NCBI GenBank assembly: GCA_002423545.1
Contig: DIWP01000001.1
Span: forward strand, 1-64,000
DNA from: Thermoleophilia bacterium UBA6103
GTDB taxonomy: Bacteria; Actinomycetota; Thermoleophilia; UBA2241
DNA length: 64,000 nt
Direction of reading: 5' to 3'
In this document: positions 17,887-26,553 of the stretch, one piece after another
How positions within the stretch are numbered: the first letter of the stretch is position 1
How the letters are laid out: each line of letters starts with the position of its first letter
Program-made: the position numbers and the translations under genes
The notes under the pieces: model-generated
What the model saw: only the letters and a program-made list of their open reading frames with translations
The model's database searches: none
What the model was told of the DNA's origin: nothing

Positions 17887-18597
17887 TCAGGTCTCCCGGA
17901 ACTTGTAGCCGATGTTGCGCACGGTGAAGATGTACTGGGGATTGCGCGGATCGGCCTCGATCTTCTCGCGCAGGTGGCGGATGTGCACGTCGACGGTGCG
18001 CTCGTCGCGGTACTCCGAGTCTCCCCAGGCAAGCTGCAGCAGGAGCTGCCTGCTGTAGACGCGCCCAGGGTGAGCGGCCATGGTGCGCAGCAGCTCGAAC
18101 TCGATATAGGTGAGGTTGACCCGCTCGCCGTGGACGGTGACCGTGCGCTTGAGCAGGTCGATCTCGAGGCCATCGACGCTGATCAGGTCGCCGGGGCGCA
18201 ACTGCGCCTGGCGTGCCATCTCGGCACGCCGGAGCTGTGCCCGGATACGGCTGCGGAACTCGCGCAGGCTGAGCCGGTCTTTGGTGATGTAGTCGTCGGC
18301 TCCGATCTCGAGCCCCAGGACCTTGTCGAACTCGTCGGCCTTGGCGGTCAGCATGACGATGGGCACCGTGCTGACCGCCCGCAGTCGGCGACAGACTTCC
18401 ATGCCGTCGACGCGCGGCATCATGATGTCGAGTACCACGAGGTCGAAGTGCTGGTCGTCGAAGAGGTCGAGCGCCTCCTGTCCGTCGCTGGCGACGACGA
18501 CCTCGTAGCCCTCCTTCTGCAGCGGGAACGCCAGCAGCTTCTGGACCGCCTCTTCGTCGTCGACGATCAGGATGCGGGGGTGGGCTTCCTTCGCCAT
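17887..18597 (-). CDS. OmpR/PhoB-family response regulator
   Basis: The product has 236 residues. The receiver domain (about 7-120) has the acidic pair DD13-14 and phosphoacceptor Asp57 in VVLDIMMPR, with the conserved Thr in MLTAK. The winged helix (about 138-233) has the usual RTVTVHGERVNLTYIEFELL and VDVHIRHLREK elements. It is the partner of the adjacent kinase. The start is ATG 18,597 with GGGAG 5 bases upstream; a longer frame to 18,705 would add an unrelated head. Confidence 0.92.
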   Translation of the reverse strand: MAKEAHPRILIVDDEEAVQKLLAFPLQKEGYEVVVASDGQEALDLFDDQHFDLVVLDIMMPRVDGMEVCRRLRAVSTVPIVMLTAKADEFDKVLGLEIGADDYITKDRLSLREFRSRIRAQLRRAEMARQAQLRPGDLISVDGLEIDLLKRTVTVHGERVNLTYIEFELLRTMAAHPGRVYSRQLLLQLAWGDSEYRDERTVDVHIRHLREKIEADPRNPQYIFTVRNIGYKFRET

Positions 18598-18796
18598 CTG
18601 GTCTCCCGTGACTTGTCGGCGGGCGTCGGTGTCATGGTGCCCGCTCACAGGCGTACTCGGCGTCGTCGTCGCGCCGGGGTCGTTCAGCTCCGCACATCGT
18701 CTCACGACGGGTGGTCCGTGCCTAGCTGTCTCCGTACGCGCGCGCCGCCTGCCGCGGGTCGGACGGAGACGAGAGCCTCCTCACACGCGACTCTCC

Positions 18797-19468
18797 TCAC
18801 TCCTCCGTGTCGGTGATGCGGGGACGGCCCTCCGCGTCCAGGACCGGCACCCATCCGGGTGGCACGGCGCAGCCGCGCACCCGGAACCGCCCGCCGATGT
18901 CGGCGGCCAGTGCGGCGCATGCGTCGAGGTCGACGCCGATCCCGTCGAGCGCCGACATCGTGGTGTCCAGGCCGGCGGCCACGCACCGTCGGGCGAACTC
19001 CACGACCGCGGCGTGCGCATCCCGGACCAGCGGCCGGCAAAGAGCCTCATAGGCGGCCGGGTCGGCGGCGTTGAGGCTGATGGAGACTGCGCCGAGGCCG
19101 GCCTTGACCAGCTCCGCGACGACATCGCGAGCCGGGTCCACCGCCGCGCCGAGCCCGTTGGTGTCCAGTCTGGTGGTCAGGCCGTGGTCCCGGGCCCAGC
19201 GGGTCACCTCGAGCACGACGTGCAGGCGCAGCGTCGGCTCGCCGAGGCCGCAGAAGACGAGCTGGGCCGCCGGCTCGCGGTCCAATGACGTCTCAATGTC
19301 CCGGATGATCTCTTCGACGGCAGGCTCACGCTCGAGCAGCAGGTCGTACCCGTACACCTCGGAGGTGAATTCACGCAGGCAGAACGTGCACGCGCACGAG
19401 CACCGGTTGGTGATGTTGAGGTACAGATTGCCGTTGGCCGGATAGGCGATGACGGGCTCTGGCGACAT
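18797..19468 (-). CDS. TatD-associated radical SAM protein
   Basis: The product has 223 residues. The [4Fe-4S] site is CSCACTFC (Cys-x3-Cys-x2-Cys) just after NITNRC, within the first 35 residues. QLVFCGLGEPTLR and TNGLGA follow the usual radical SAM core. This short-core type is known as the TatD-linked radical SAM family; no tatD gene is visible here. The start was set at ATG 19,468 because a TATCAT element (19,483-19,478 on the minus strand) ends 9 bases upstream, giving a near-leaderless message. An ATG at 19,552 would add 28 residues overlapping the divergent gene. The substrate is unknown. Confidence 0.8.
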   Translation of the reverse strand: MSPEPVIAYPANGNLYLNITNRCSCACTFCLREFTSEVYGYDLLLEREPAVEEIIRDIETSLDREPAAQLVFCGLGEPTLRLHVVLEVTRWARDHGLTTRLDTNGLGAAVDPARDVVAELVKAGLGAVSISLNAADPAAYEALCRPLVRDAHAAVVEFARRCVAAGLDTTMSALDGIGVDLDACAALAADIGGRFRVRGCAVPPGWVPVLDAEGRPRITDTEE

Positions 19469-19477
19469 CTGGGCCGG

Positions 19478-19483
19478 ATGATA
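19478..19483 (-). promoter_or_regulatory. -10 element for a near-leaderless radical SAM gene
   Basis: TATCAT on the minus strand ends 9 bases before ATG 19,468. Similar spacing is repeated at other genes in this window. No good -35 element was seen. Confidence 0.4.
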
Positions 19484-19597
19484 GCACTGTAGAATGGACC
19501 GTCGTACGGTCGCGCAGCCGGCACAGCCGAGGCGGAAGGGAACATGAGCCATTCAGCGGGCGGCCAGGTCCGATCGTGGGCCGCTGAGAGGAGCACC

Positions 19598-20608
19598 ATG
19601 AACGCATCGGCGACACGGCGGACGGCGCCCTCCGCGACGCTGCCCCGGCTGTTGGAGCTCTGCAGCCTGGTGCGCTCGGCCGTGCTGCCCTGTCTTGGGC
19701 TGCACGCTGCGCGGCAGCACGCCGGCGAGGCGGTCGGAGGCGATGTCACCTTCGACATCGACGAGAAGGCTGAGACGGTCCTTGCAGAGCACATGGCCGC
19801 GCATCAACCGACGTGGGCCTACTACTCGGAGGACCGCGGTCTGCAGGGGGCCGACGAGCCGGACATGGTCCTTGTCGTCGATCCCATCGACGGTACGCGA
19901 CCGGCGGCGGCCGGCTTCGAGATGGCGTGCGTGAGCGTTGCCGCCGTGCCGGCTCTCGACTCGCCGACCATGGGCGACGTGGTCGCCGGCGTGGTCCAGG
20001 AGATCAAGTCCGGCGACGTGTTCGCCGCCGAACGAGGCGGCGGGTTGCTGATGAGGCGGGTCGGCGGTCAGCAGATCCCGCTGCTGCCCAGCCCCAGCAC
20101 GGACATCGACAGCCTCTTCTGGACGCTCGGCTTCCGCGGCCGGCCGGCAGTGGTCCTGGCCACGGTCCTGGCCGACCTCATCGACCGCTCAAGCGTCGGC
20201 GGAGGGGTGTTCGATATCGGCTCGGCCACCTACTCCATCACCCGGGTGCTGACCGGGCAGCTCGACGCATACGTGGATATAGGTCCGGCGATCATCGCCG
20301 CGCATCCCGCCATGGAGGACGAGTTCCGCCGCGTGGGGCGTGGTGCGGTGCTCAACAACTCGCCGTACGATCTGGCCGCCGCACAGCTTCTGTGCACGGA
20401 AGCCGGCCTGCCGATCACCGACGCCGACGGTCGGCCACTCGACGACCATCGTCTGCTGGGGTCGGACCACGAGTATCAGATGGCCTGCGTGGTCTCGGGG
20501 AACCACGCTCTGCACGCAAGCATCCTCGAGGTCGTGCGACGCGGGATCGCCGATCTTGCGTGGTCGCCGGATACGGGAGCCCCATCGTGGGACGGAGGTC
20601 CGTCGTGA
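19598..20608 (+). CDS. Inositol monophosphatase-family protein (variant motifs)
   Basis: The product has 336 residues. Metal-site motifs are recognisable but altered: YYSED stands in place of the usual GEE, DPIDGTR replaces DPxDGTxN, and YDLAAAQLLCTEAG corresponds to WDxAAGxLIxxEAG. The family hydrolyses inositol, fructose or nucleoside phosphates with Mg2+. The variant motifs prevent naming a substrate. The start is ATG 19,598 with GAGAGGAG 4 bases upstream; ATG 19,544 is an alternative. The stop overlaps the next gene (GTGA), so the two are coupled. Confidence 0.75.
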   Translation: MNASATRRTAPSATLPRLLELCSLVRSAVLPCLGLHAARQHAGEAVGGDVTFDIDEKAETVLAEHMAAHQPTWAYYSEDRGLQGADEPDMVLVVDPIDGTRPAAAGFEMACVSVAAVPALDSPTMGDVVAGVVQEIKSGDVFAAERGGGLLMRRVGGQQIPLLPSPSTDIDSLFWTLGFRGRPAVVLATVLADLIDRSSVGGGVFDIGSATYSITRVLTGQLDAYVDIGPAIIAAHPAMEDEFRRVGRGAVLNNSPYDLAAAQLLCTEAGLPITDADGRPLDDHRLLGSDHEYQMACVVSGNHALHASILEVVRRGIADLAWSPDTGAPSWDGGPS

Positions 20609-21708
20609 GTGAGGTGTGGCATGAGGCGCTGCTCTACGAGCGCCGCGAGGACGGCTCGGTGGTCTGCGGCGTCTGTCCGCGCCGTTGTCACATCGCGCCC
20701 GGCAAGGCCGGCGTCTGCCGGGCGCGGCTCAATCGCGACGGCGTGCTCGACAGCATCGTCTACGCGCGCAGTATCAGCGTCGCCGCCGATCCCATAGAGA
20801 AGAAGCCGCTCTTCCACTTCTTCCCCGGCACCATCGTCCTCTCGCTCGGTACGGTCGGCTGCACCTTCATGTGCGCGCACTGCCAGAACTGGCAGATCGC
20901 CCACGCCGATGCCCGGGCCTACACCGGCGATGACGGTCCCAGCGCGCGCGATCTCCGCGAGCTGCCGGTCGAGAAGCTGCCGCTGCTGGCCGAGCGCAAC
21001 GGATGCGCCGGCATCGCCTGGACGTACAACGAGCCGACCGTCTGGTTCGAGTACGTGCTCGACGGTGCTCGCGAAGCGCACAAGCACGGCCTCTACACGG
21101 TGATGGTCACCAACGGCTACATCACGCCGGAGGCGCTCGACCTTCTTGCGCCGCACCTCGATGCCTACCGCGTCGACGTCAAGGCCTTCAGCGACGCCGT
21201 CTACAAGCGGCTCTGCCGTGTCCCGCACTTCCAGCCGGTCCTCGATGCGGCGGTGCGGGCCAAGCACCGCCACGGCTGCCATGTCGAGATCGTCACCAAC
21301 GTGATACCGACGCTCAACGACGACGACGAGACGCTGCGCGGGATCGCGAGCTGGATCGTCGAGGAGCTGGGACCCAAGACGCCCTGGCACGTCACCCGGT
21401 TCGTCCCCTACCTCGAGCTGGCGCATCTGCCGATGACGCCGGTGCGGACGCTCGAGCACGCCCTGGACATCGGCCGTAAGGCCGGCCTCGAGTTCGTCTA
21501 CGTGGGGAACGTGGCCGGCCACGACGGCGAGAACACGCGCTGCCCGGCGTGCCACAGGCTCGTTGCGCGGCGCACCGGGTACACGATTGAAGACCTGCAG
21601 ATACGGGGAACCTACTGCGCGATGTGTGGCGCGGATCTCAACATCCGCTCCACGTTGAAACAGGGCAGCGGGACGGTCCCCGGCGAAAGACGCGAAGGGT
21701 CGGACTGA
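20605..21708 (+). CDS. AmmeMemoRadiSam system radical SAM enzyme
   Basis: The product has 367 residues. The Fe-S cluster motif is CTFMCAHC, preceded by an N-terminal CGVCPRRC...GVCRAR cysteine segment. ISVAADPIEKKPLFHFFPG and AWTYNEPT are family hallmarks. A C-terminal CPAC/CAMC pair is probably a zinc or iron site. The family is related to pyruvate-formate-lyase activating enzymes and normally accompanies AMMECR1 and MEMO genes, which are absent here. The start is GTG 20,605 with GGAGG 6 bases upstream, overlapping the previous stop; longer frames are shadows. The substrate is unknown. Confidence 0.88.
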   Translation: MSEVWHEALLYERREDGSVVCGVCPRRCHIAPGKAGVCRARLNRDGVLDSIVYARSISVAADPIEKKPLFHFFPGTIVLSLGTVGCTFMCAHCQNWQIAHADARAYTGDDGPSARDLRELPVEKLPLLAERNGCAGIAWTYNEPTVWFEYVLDGAREAHKHGLYTVMVTNGYITPEALDLLAPHLDAYRVDVKAFSDAVYKRLCRVPHFQPVLDAAVRAKHRHGCHVEIVTNVIPTLNDDDETLRGIASWIVEELGPKTPWHVTRFVPYLELAHLPMTPVRTLEHALDIGRKAGLEFVYVGNVAGHDGENTRCPACHRLVARRTGYTIEDLQIRGTYCAMCGADLNIRSTLKQGSGTVPGERREGSD

Positions 21709-21740
21709 GGCGGCGATGGCGCCACCGTGCCCCGGGAACG

Positions 21741-21746
21741 TAGAAT
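21741..21746 (+). promoter_or_regulatory. -10 element for a leaderless RsbW-like gene
   Basis: TAGAAT ends 8 bases before ATG 21,755, which would place transcription start at or next to the start codon. No convincing -35 element is seen. Confidence 0.45.
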
Positions 21747-21754
21747 GGCCGCCG

Positions 21755-22186
21755 ATGAACGGTCTCGTCACTCTTGAGATCCCGGCCAAGGCCGAGTATG
21801 TGGTGTTGTGCCGACTGGCCCTGGCGGGCATGCTGCGCGACGGCGGATACTCCGAGGAAGCCGTCGCCGACCTGAAGCTGGCGCTCACCGAGGCCTGCTC
21901 GAACACCATCCGTCACGCCTATCGCGACGGGGATCATGAGGCCGCCAGCGTGCACGTCTCGTTCGATCTGCGCGCCGACCGCGTCGTCCTGGTGATCCGC
22001 GACCACGGCGCCGGTTTCGTCGATGAGAGCGGCAGCAAGGCCGAGCCGCTGCCCGACGGATCGGTGGTACCCAGCGAGGGCGGTATGGGCATCGCACTGA
22101 TCCGGGCGGTCGTCGACGAGTTCCTGCTCGAGCAGCCGGTCAACGGTGGCACCAGCCTCACGTTGACCAAGCTGCGCGACGCCTGA
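21755..22186 (+). CDS. RsbW-like ATP-binding anti-sigma/serine kinase domain protein
   Basis: The product has 143 residues, a single HATPase_c_2 domain. The N box is LTEACSNTIRHAY, G1 is DHGAGF and G2 is GGMGIAL. Stand-alone domains of this type (RsbW, SpoIIAB) bind a sigma factor and phosphorylate an anti-anti-sigma protein. Neither partner is adjacent, so the target is unknown. The start is ATG 21,755, supported by the -10 element directly upstream and the conserved start of the domain; an ATG at 21,716 lies before that promoter. Confidence 0.8.
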   Translation: MNGLVTLEIPAKAEYVVLCRLALAGMLRDGGYSEEAVADLKLALTEACSNTIRHAYRDGDHEAASVHVSFDLRADRVVLVIRDHGAGFVDESGSKAEPLPDGSVVPSEGGMGIALIRAVVDEFLLEQPVNGGTSLTLTKLRDA

Positions 22187-22260
22187 TCCGGTCTGTCGCC
22201 TCCACTGCCGGCGCCGGGGACCCGCCGGCTCGCTCCGTCGTTGTCCGGGCCGACCCGTGC

Positions 22261-22266
22261 TACAGT
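22261..22266 (+). promoter_or_regulatory. -10 element for leaderless rsmG
   Basis: TACAGT ends 9 bases before ATG 22,276. A TTGTCC at 22,241-22,246 is too close (14 bases) for an ordinary -35 element. Confidence 0.35.
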
Positions 22267-22275
22267 CGGCCGGCC

Positions 22276-22998
22276 ATGGCCACGCTCGAGTCTCTCACTG
22301 AGCTCGCCGGGCTCTTCGAGCCCGCCCGCGACGCACTGGCGTCGTATGTCGACGCCGTCGTCTCGTGGCGCGCCGGCAACATCACCGGCCTCAGTGACCG
22401 GGCGCAGATCGTCGACACGCTCGTCGGCGACTCCCTGGCGTTGCTGGCCGTCGACGAGGTGCGGGCCGCGAGCGTGGTATCAGGAAGTACCTGGCTCGAT
22501 CTGGGCTCCGGCGCCGGCGTTCCCGGCCTGCCCCTGGCGCTCACCGTACCCGAGATCCACGTGACGCTGCTCGACTCTGTGAGCAAGAAGTGCGCGTTCC
22601 TGCGTCACGCCGTCATGGCGACCGGTCTTGAGGACCGTGTGCGGGTGATCTGCTCCCGCAGCGAGGAGCTGGCGACACGGCCCGGCGAGCGCGAGGCGTA
22701 CCGGATCGTCCTGGCCCGGGCGGTCGGTCCGCTGGCCACGCTCATCGAGCTGGCCGCGCCGCTGCTGATGCTGGGCGGCCAGCTGGTGGTGTGCACGAGT
22801 GCGCCGCGGGCCGCCGAGGAATCGGCGGCGGCGGCCGGCGCCGCAGATGCGTGCGGTCTTGCACCGGGCCGGACTGTGCCGCTGACGCGCTCGCCGCTCG
22901 ACCGATCGGTGGCGGTGATGCTGGAGAAGGCGGCGCCGACGCCATCCTGGCTCCCACGCCGCATCGGGCTGGCCCGTCGCCGGCCGCTGGGCTCGTGA
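22276..22998 (+). CDS. rsmG: 16S rRNA (guanine527-N7)-methyltransferase
   Basis: The product has 240 residues, typical for RsmG/GidB. The SAM-binding motif LDLGSGAGVPGLPLAL is at about residues 74-89. The motifs LLDSVSKKCAFLRHAV and LARAVGPLATLIELAAPLL follow as in the family. It methylates N7 of G527 in 16S rRNA. The order rsmG-parA-parB is common near the replication origin of many bacteria, although dnaA, rpmH and yidC are not in the window. Confidence 0.92.
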   Translation: MATLESLTELAGLFEPARDALASYVDAVVSWRAGNITGLSDRAQIVDTLVGDSLALLAVDEVRAASVVSGSTWLDLGSGAGVPGLPLALTVPEIHVTLLDSVSKKCAFLRHAVMATGLEDRVRVICSRSEELATRPGEREAYRIVLARAVGPLATLIELAAPLLMLGGQLVVCTSAPRAAEESAAAAGAADACGLAPGRTVPLTRSPLDRSVAVMLEKAAPTPSWLPRRIGLARRRPLGS

Positions 22999-23116
22999 CC
23001 CTCAGTCCGACCCTCGCGGGGCCGAGCCAGGGCTGCCGGCGGCATGGTCGCGACGCGCCTGCGGACCTGTCTGCCGGCAGCCTTCGCCGACCCGTGAGCG
23101 AAGCCGGTCATGTCGG

Positions 23117-23145
23117 TTGTTGGCCTCCGGGGGCGCGGCTATCAT
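23117..23145 (+). promoter_or_regulatory. Promoter of parA, apparently leaderless
   Basis: TTGTTG (23,117-23,122), a 17-base spacer and TATCAT (23,140-23,145) are followed 7 bases later by ATG 23,153. Transcription would start at or one base before the start codon. Confidence 0.6.
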
Positions 23146-23152
23146 GGCTTTC

Positions 23153-23932
23153 ATGAAGGGGGTCGGGCAGCCGCGGAGCATCACCGTCGCCAACCAGAAG
23201 GGGGGCGTCGGGAAGACCACGACTGCGGTCAATCTGGCGGCCTGTCTGGCCGAAGCCGGCCAGCGAGTGCTGCTGATCGACCTCGACCCCCAGTGCAACG
23301 CCTCCAGCGGCCTCGCTGTGCGTGCTCCGGACCGCCGCCGATCGGTCTACGGTCTCATGTCGGGTGAGGCCGACTTCGTCGACGTCATCTCGCACACCGG
23401 GATCGACGGCCTGCACCTCGTGCCCGCCTCCGCGGACCTGGCGGCGGCCGATGTGGAGCTGGCCGGCGAGGACCGCCGCGAGTACCTGCTGGCCGACGCC
23501 CTGGCGCGCCTCGATGCCGCCTACGACTTCCTGTTCATCGACTGCCCGCCCTCGCTGGGCATCCTGACCGTCAACGCGCTGACCGCGGCGCGCGAGGTCC
23601 TGGTCCCGGTGCAGGCCGAGTACTACGCGCTCGAGGGACTGGCGATGCTGCTGGACACGGTCGCCCGGGTGCGCGAGCGTCTCAATCCGGATCTGCGCAT
23701 GCTGGGCATCGTCATCACCATGCTCGACGGGCGTACCAACCTCAGCCGCGAGGTCGCCGCCGAGGTCCGCGAGCACCTCGGCGCCCACGTCTTCGAGGCC
23801 GTCGTGCCGCGCAACGTGCGCCTCAGTGAGGCGCCCAGTCACGGCCTGCCGATCTGCCGGTACGATCCACACTGCACCGGCTGCGAGGCGTACTTCGATG
23901 TGGCCAAGGAGGTCGTCACCCGTGGCTTCTAG
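23153..23932 (+). CDS. parA: Chromosome-partitioning ATPase ParA (Soj)
   Basis: The product has 259 residues. The deviant Walker A motif KGGVGKTT lies at about residues 16-23, Walker A' LIDLDPQCNAS follows, and Walker B is FLFIDCPPSLG. ParA forms ATP-dependent, DNA-bound gradients that move ParB-parS complexes apart. The start at ATG 23,153 is chosen because the promoter's -10 element ends 7 bases upstream, which would exclude ATG 23,144 and 23,117. Its end overlaps parB by 11 bases. Confidence 0.93.
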   Translation: MKGVGQPRSITVANQKGGVGKTTTAVNLAACLAEAGQRVLLIDLDPQCNASSGLAVRAPDRRRSVYGLMSGEADFVDVISHTGIDGLHLVPASADLAAADVELAGEDRREYLLADALARLDAAYDFLFIDCPPSLGILTVNALTAAREVLVPVQAEYYALEGLAMLLDTVARVRERLNPDLRMLGIVITMLDGRTNLSREVAAEVREHLGAHVFEAVVPRNVRLSEAPSHGLPICRYDPHCTGCEAYFDVAKEVVTRGF

Positions 23933-24827
23933 CAAAGCACTGGGCCGAGGGCTCTCCGCCCTGATCGGAGAGCGGAACGAGGGCACGCTGCGGGAGATAC
24001 CCGTTGAAGAGGTGGTCGCGTCGCGCCGTCAGCCGCGCCACGTCTTCGACGAGGACGAGCTCAACGAACTGGCCGAATCGGTGCGCCACCTCGGTGTGGT
24101 ACAGCCGGTCGTCGTGCGGCCGCTCCCGGCTGGAGGCGATGCCGGCGCGGGCGCCGGCGCCGAGGACGGCGAGATGGCCGGAGCCAGGTACGAGCTGATC
24201 GCCGGCGAGCGCCGCCTGCGGGCGGCGCGTCTGGCCGGGCTCATGACGATCCCGGCCGTCGTCCGGACCGTCGACGACGTGGCGTCTCTGGAGATCGCTC
24301 TGGCCGAGAACGTCGCTCGCCAGGACTTGAACGGCATCGAAGAGGCGCACGCGTACGCGGCGCTCGCCGACGAGTTCGGACTCACGCACGAGCGTATCGC
24401 CGAACTGGTCGGCAAGAGCCGCGTGGCCGTCAGCAACACCATCCGTCTTCTGGAGCTGCCCGACGACGTACAGGAGATGGTGGAGGAGACCCTGCTCAGC
24501 GAAGGCCATGCCCGCGCGCTTCTGAGCCTCACCGACCACGGCGAGCGCCGGCGGGTCGCGCGGCTGGTCGTCAAGCAGGGGCTGACGGTGCGGCAGACGG
24601 AGGCCCTTGTGCGCAAGCTCTGCGAAGGCGATGCGGCGCCTCGGAGCCGGGCCGGCGCAGCGGCTTCCGACGCCTACCTCGACGATCTCTGCGACGAGCT
24701 TTACGGACTCTTCGAGGCGCCCGTGCGGATCCGCACGGGAACGCGCGGCGGCCGAGTCGAGATCGCCTTCAAGGACCGGCGCGAGCTGGAACGCCTGGTG
24801 GAGCTGCTGCGGCGCGTCGACGGCTGA
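23922..24827 (+). CDS. parB: Chromosome-partitioning protein ParB
   Basis: The product has 301 residues. The N-terminus KALGRGLSALI is the conserved ParA-interacting segment. The CTP/NTP-binding boxes are RRQPRHVFD and GERRLRAARLAGL, and a KorB-type helix-turn-helix (LTHERIAELVGKSRVAVSNTIRLLELP) follows. A C-terminal dimerisation region closes the protein. The start is GTG 23,922 with AAGGAGG 9 bases upstream, inside the parA end. Its likely targets are the parS sites at 7,105 and 7,229. Confidence 0.93.
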   Translation: MASSKALGRGLSALIGERNEGTLREIPVEEVVASRRQPRHVFDEDELNELAESVRHLGVVQPVVVRPLPAGGDAGAGAGAEDGEMAGARYELIAGERRLRAARLAGLMTIPAVVRTVDDVASLEIALAENVARQDLNGIEEAHAYAALADEFGLTHERIAELVGKSRVAVSNTIRLLELPDDVQEMVEETLLSEGHARALLSLTDHGERRRVARLVVKQGLTVRQTEALVRKLCEGDAAPRSRAGAAASDAYLDDLCDELYGLFEAPVRIRTGTRGGRVEIAFKDRRELERLVELLRRVDG

Positions 24828-24837
24828 AGCGGGCCGG

Positions 24838-25422
24838 TCAGTACTCGACTCCCGCCCGTGCCAGCACGCCGTCACGGTAGTAGTGCTTCACCTCACGCAT
24901 CTCGGTGACGAGGTCGGCCGCTTTGACCAGCGCCGCCGGTGCCTGGCGACCGGTCATGATGAGCTCCACGTGCGGCGGCCGCTGTTTGACGATGTCCATG
25001 ACGTCGCTCACGGACAGCAGGCCGAACCAGATGGCGACATCGATCTCGTCTAAGACGACGACATCGTAGTCGCCCTCGAACAGGGCCTCACGCGATCTGC
25101 GCAGACCGCTGCGCGCCAGCTCCCGGTGATGCTCGTCGACCTGATCGATGCTGATGCAGTCGGGTTCCCCGTACTGCTCGACGGTGATCAGCGGGTGGTC
25201 GCTGAGCTCGAGGTTCTCGCCGTACGGACGCCCCTTCATGAACTGGCCGACATAGACACGCTTGCCGTGGCCGGCGGCCCGCACCGCCAGACCGAAGGCG
25301 GCCGTGGTCTTTCCCTTCCCGTCACCTGTGTAGAGGTGGACGTACCCCCTTCCGGCGCTCTCGGTGGCGCCGCGTCCCCCGGCCTCAGCGCCCGGTCGTG
25401 GTGATGTCCTGGTGTCGGTCAC
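24838..25422 (-). CDS. cobO: Cob(I)alamin adenosyltransferase, CobO/BtuR type
   Basis: The product has 194 residues. The P-loop GDGKGKTTAAFG lies near residue 30. VYVGQFMKG, VVLDEIDVAIWFGLL and PPHVELIMTGR are family-specific. The enzyme transfers the adenosyl group of ATP to the cobalt of reduced corrinoids, making adenosylcobalamin. Here it ends the cobalamin-uptake operon, so imported corrinoid could be converted directly to the cofactor that KamDE needs. The start is GTG 25,422 with AGGAGG upstream; ATG 25,479 would add 19 unlikely residues. It converges on parB with a 10-base gap. Confidence 0.92.
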   Translation of the reverse strand: MTDTRTSPRPGAEAGGRGATESAGRGYVHLYTGDGKGKTTAAFGLAVRAAGHGKRVYVGQFMKGRPYGENLELSDHPLITVEQYGEPDCISIDQVDEHHRELARSGLRRSREALFEGDYDVVVLDEIDVAIWFGLLSVSDVMDIVKQRPPHVELIMTGRQAPAALVKAADLVTEMREVKHYYRDGVLARAGVEY

Positions 25423-25527
25423 CGGTCCTCCTGTCGTGACAGGGTGGAGTGGGGTCGTCGTCAAGTCGGGTAGCGTCACGTCGGTTCGCTGCCCGGCCGG
25501 CAGCCGCCGGCAGATCGTCGACCAGCA

Positions 25528-26553
25528 TCACAGCGGCAGCTTCTTGTTCTTGAGTCCCATCACGGCATAGGACGTCGCCAGAAGGGGCGTGGCCGAGATG
25601 CGACCGAGATGGTAGAAGGAGCCGTTCCTCGCCTGCATGGTGCAGAGGTAGTACACGGGAGATTTGCCGCCTCTGCGCCAGGCGGCTCCCGCCGGGTCTT
25701 GACCGGCTGCGACGATACCCTGGATCGCGAGGGCGCTCGACTCGAGCACGGAGCCGCCGAAGTCGTAGGCGAAGCCGCCGTCGCGCTGCTGCTTGGCCTT
25801 CATGAACTTCAGTGCGCCGCGGATGACACCGGAGGAACTGCTCACGCCGCCGGCCCGCAGCGCCTGGATGGCGGCGCCGGTGGAATCGACATCGGGGCTG
25901 CCACCCGGATTCCACGAGAAGCCGCCGCTGCTGTGCGCCTGCGTCCGCAGCCACTGCACCGCCCGGGAGCGGGCGGCGGATGCGCGCCCGGCGGCTTTGA
26001 GGGCCAGGACGGCATAGGTGGTGGTGCTGATAGCAGCGTAGCTGCCCTTGCCGCCGGCCGCGGTGGTGAAGCGGCCGCTGGCGGCATCCTGGTAGGCGAG
26101 CAGCTTGACGACGAGATCGACTCGCTTCCTGCCGGCGCGTCGGATCAGGCTGGTCTTGCGCGCCGCCTTGTAGGCGAGGATGTACTTGGAGTACGTCGCG
26201 GCGGGGTTCTTGGGCGTCGTGCCGTCGGCCAACCGCTCGATGTCGAGTCCCTGCATGTACTGGATCGGGGTCTTGCCGCCCGCGCGCCGCCACTTGGCGG
26301 GATCCTGTCCGGCAGCACGGACGGCCATGACCACCCAGGGCGTAGCGGCCGATTGGCTCATCCCCTTGGCGCTGAAGCCGCCGGACCTGGTCTGACGGCT
26401 CTTCAGGTACTTGAGGGCGTTCTTCACCGCCGTCGAGGTCGACGGCAAGGCGGTCGCGTCCGGGGGCGCGGCGGCGGCTGCGAGGGTCAGAGACAGGGCC
26501 GCGCCGATAGCTGCGCCACAGAGCATCAGTGCGACGAGGCGCTTTGTCAGCAT
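25528..26553 (-). CDS. Secreted alpha/alpha-barrel repeat protein (terpenoid-cyclase fold), intrinsic-factor alpha-domain-like
   Basis: The product has 341 residues with a signal peptide (MLTKR, hydrophobic stretch, Ala-rich cleavage region near 28). Repeats of about 50 residues contain QTRSGGFS, QDAASGRFT, AHSSGGFSW, QQRDGGFAYD and QARNGSFYH, the prenyltransferase/squalene-cyclase repeat. Each repeat is followed by a helix of the type TTTYAVLALKAAG. This six-hairpin barrel is the fold of the alpha domain of intrinsic factor and transcobalamin. Catalytic Asp motifs of true cyclases are not evident. It overlaps the S-component gene by 7 bases and is preceded by AAGGAGG. An extracellular corrinoid-capture role is inferred from the operon and riboswitch. 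Confidence 0.75.
   Translation of the reverse strand: MLTKRLVALMLCGAAIGAALSLTLAAAAAPPDATALPSTSTAVKNALKYLKSRQTRSGGFSAKGMSQSAATPWVVMAVRAAGQDPAKWRRAGGKTPIQYMQGLDIERLADGTTPKNPAATYSKYILAYKAARKTSLIRRAGRKRVDLVVKLLAYQDAASGRFTTAAGGKGSYAAISTTTYAVLALKAAGRASAARSRAVQWLRTQAHSSGGFSWNPGGSPDVDSTGAAIQALRAGGVSSSSGVIRGALKFMKAKQQRDGGFAYDFGGSVLESSALAIQGIVAAGQDPAGAAWRRGGKSPVYYLCTMQARNGSFYHLGRISATPLLATSYAVMGLKNKKLPL

Noticed and set aside
16549..18816. 755-codon plus-strand frame antisense to the histidine kinase and response regulator
   Set aside because: The composition is that of a reverse-complement shadow, while the minus-strand proteins have full domain motifs.
20476..21909. 477-codon minus-strand frame opposite the AmmeMemoRadiSam gene
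   Set aside because: The radical SAM protein on the plus strand has CxxxCxxC and family motifs; the antisense frame has none.
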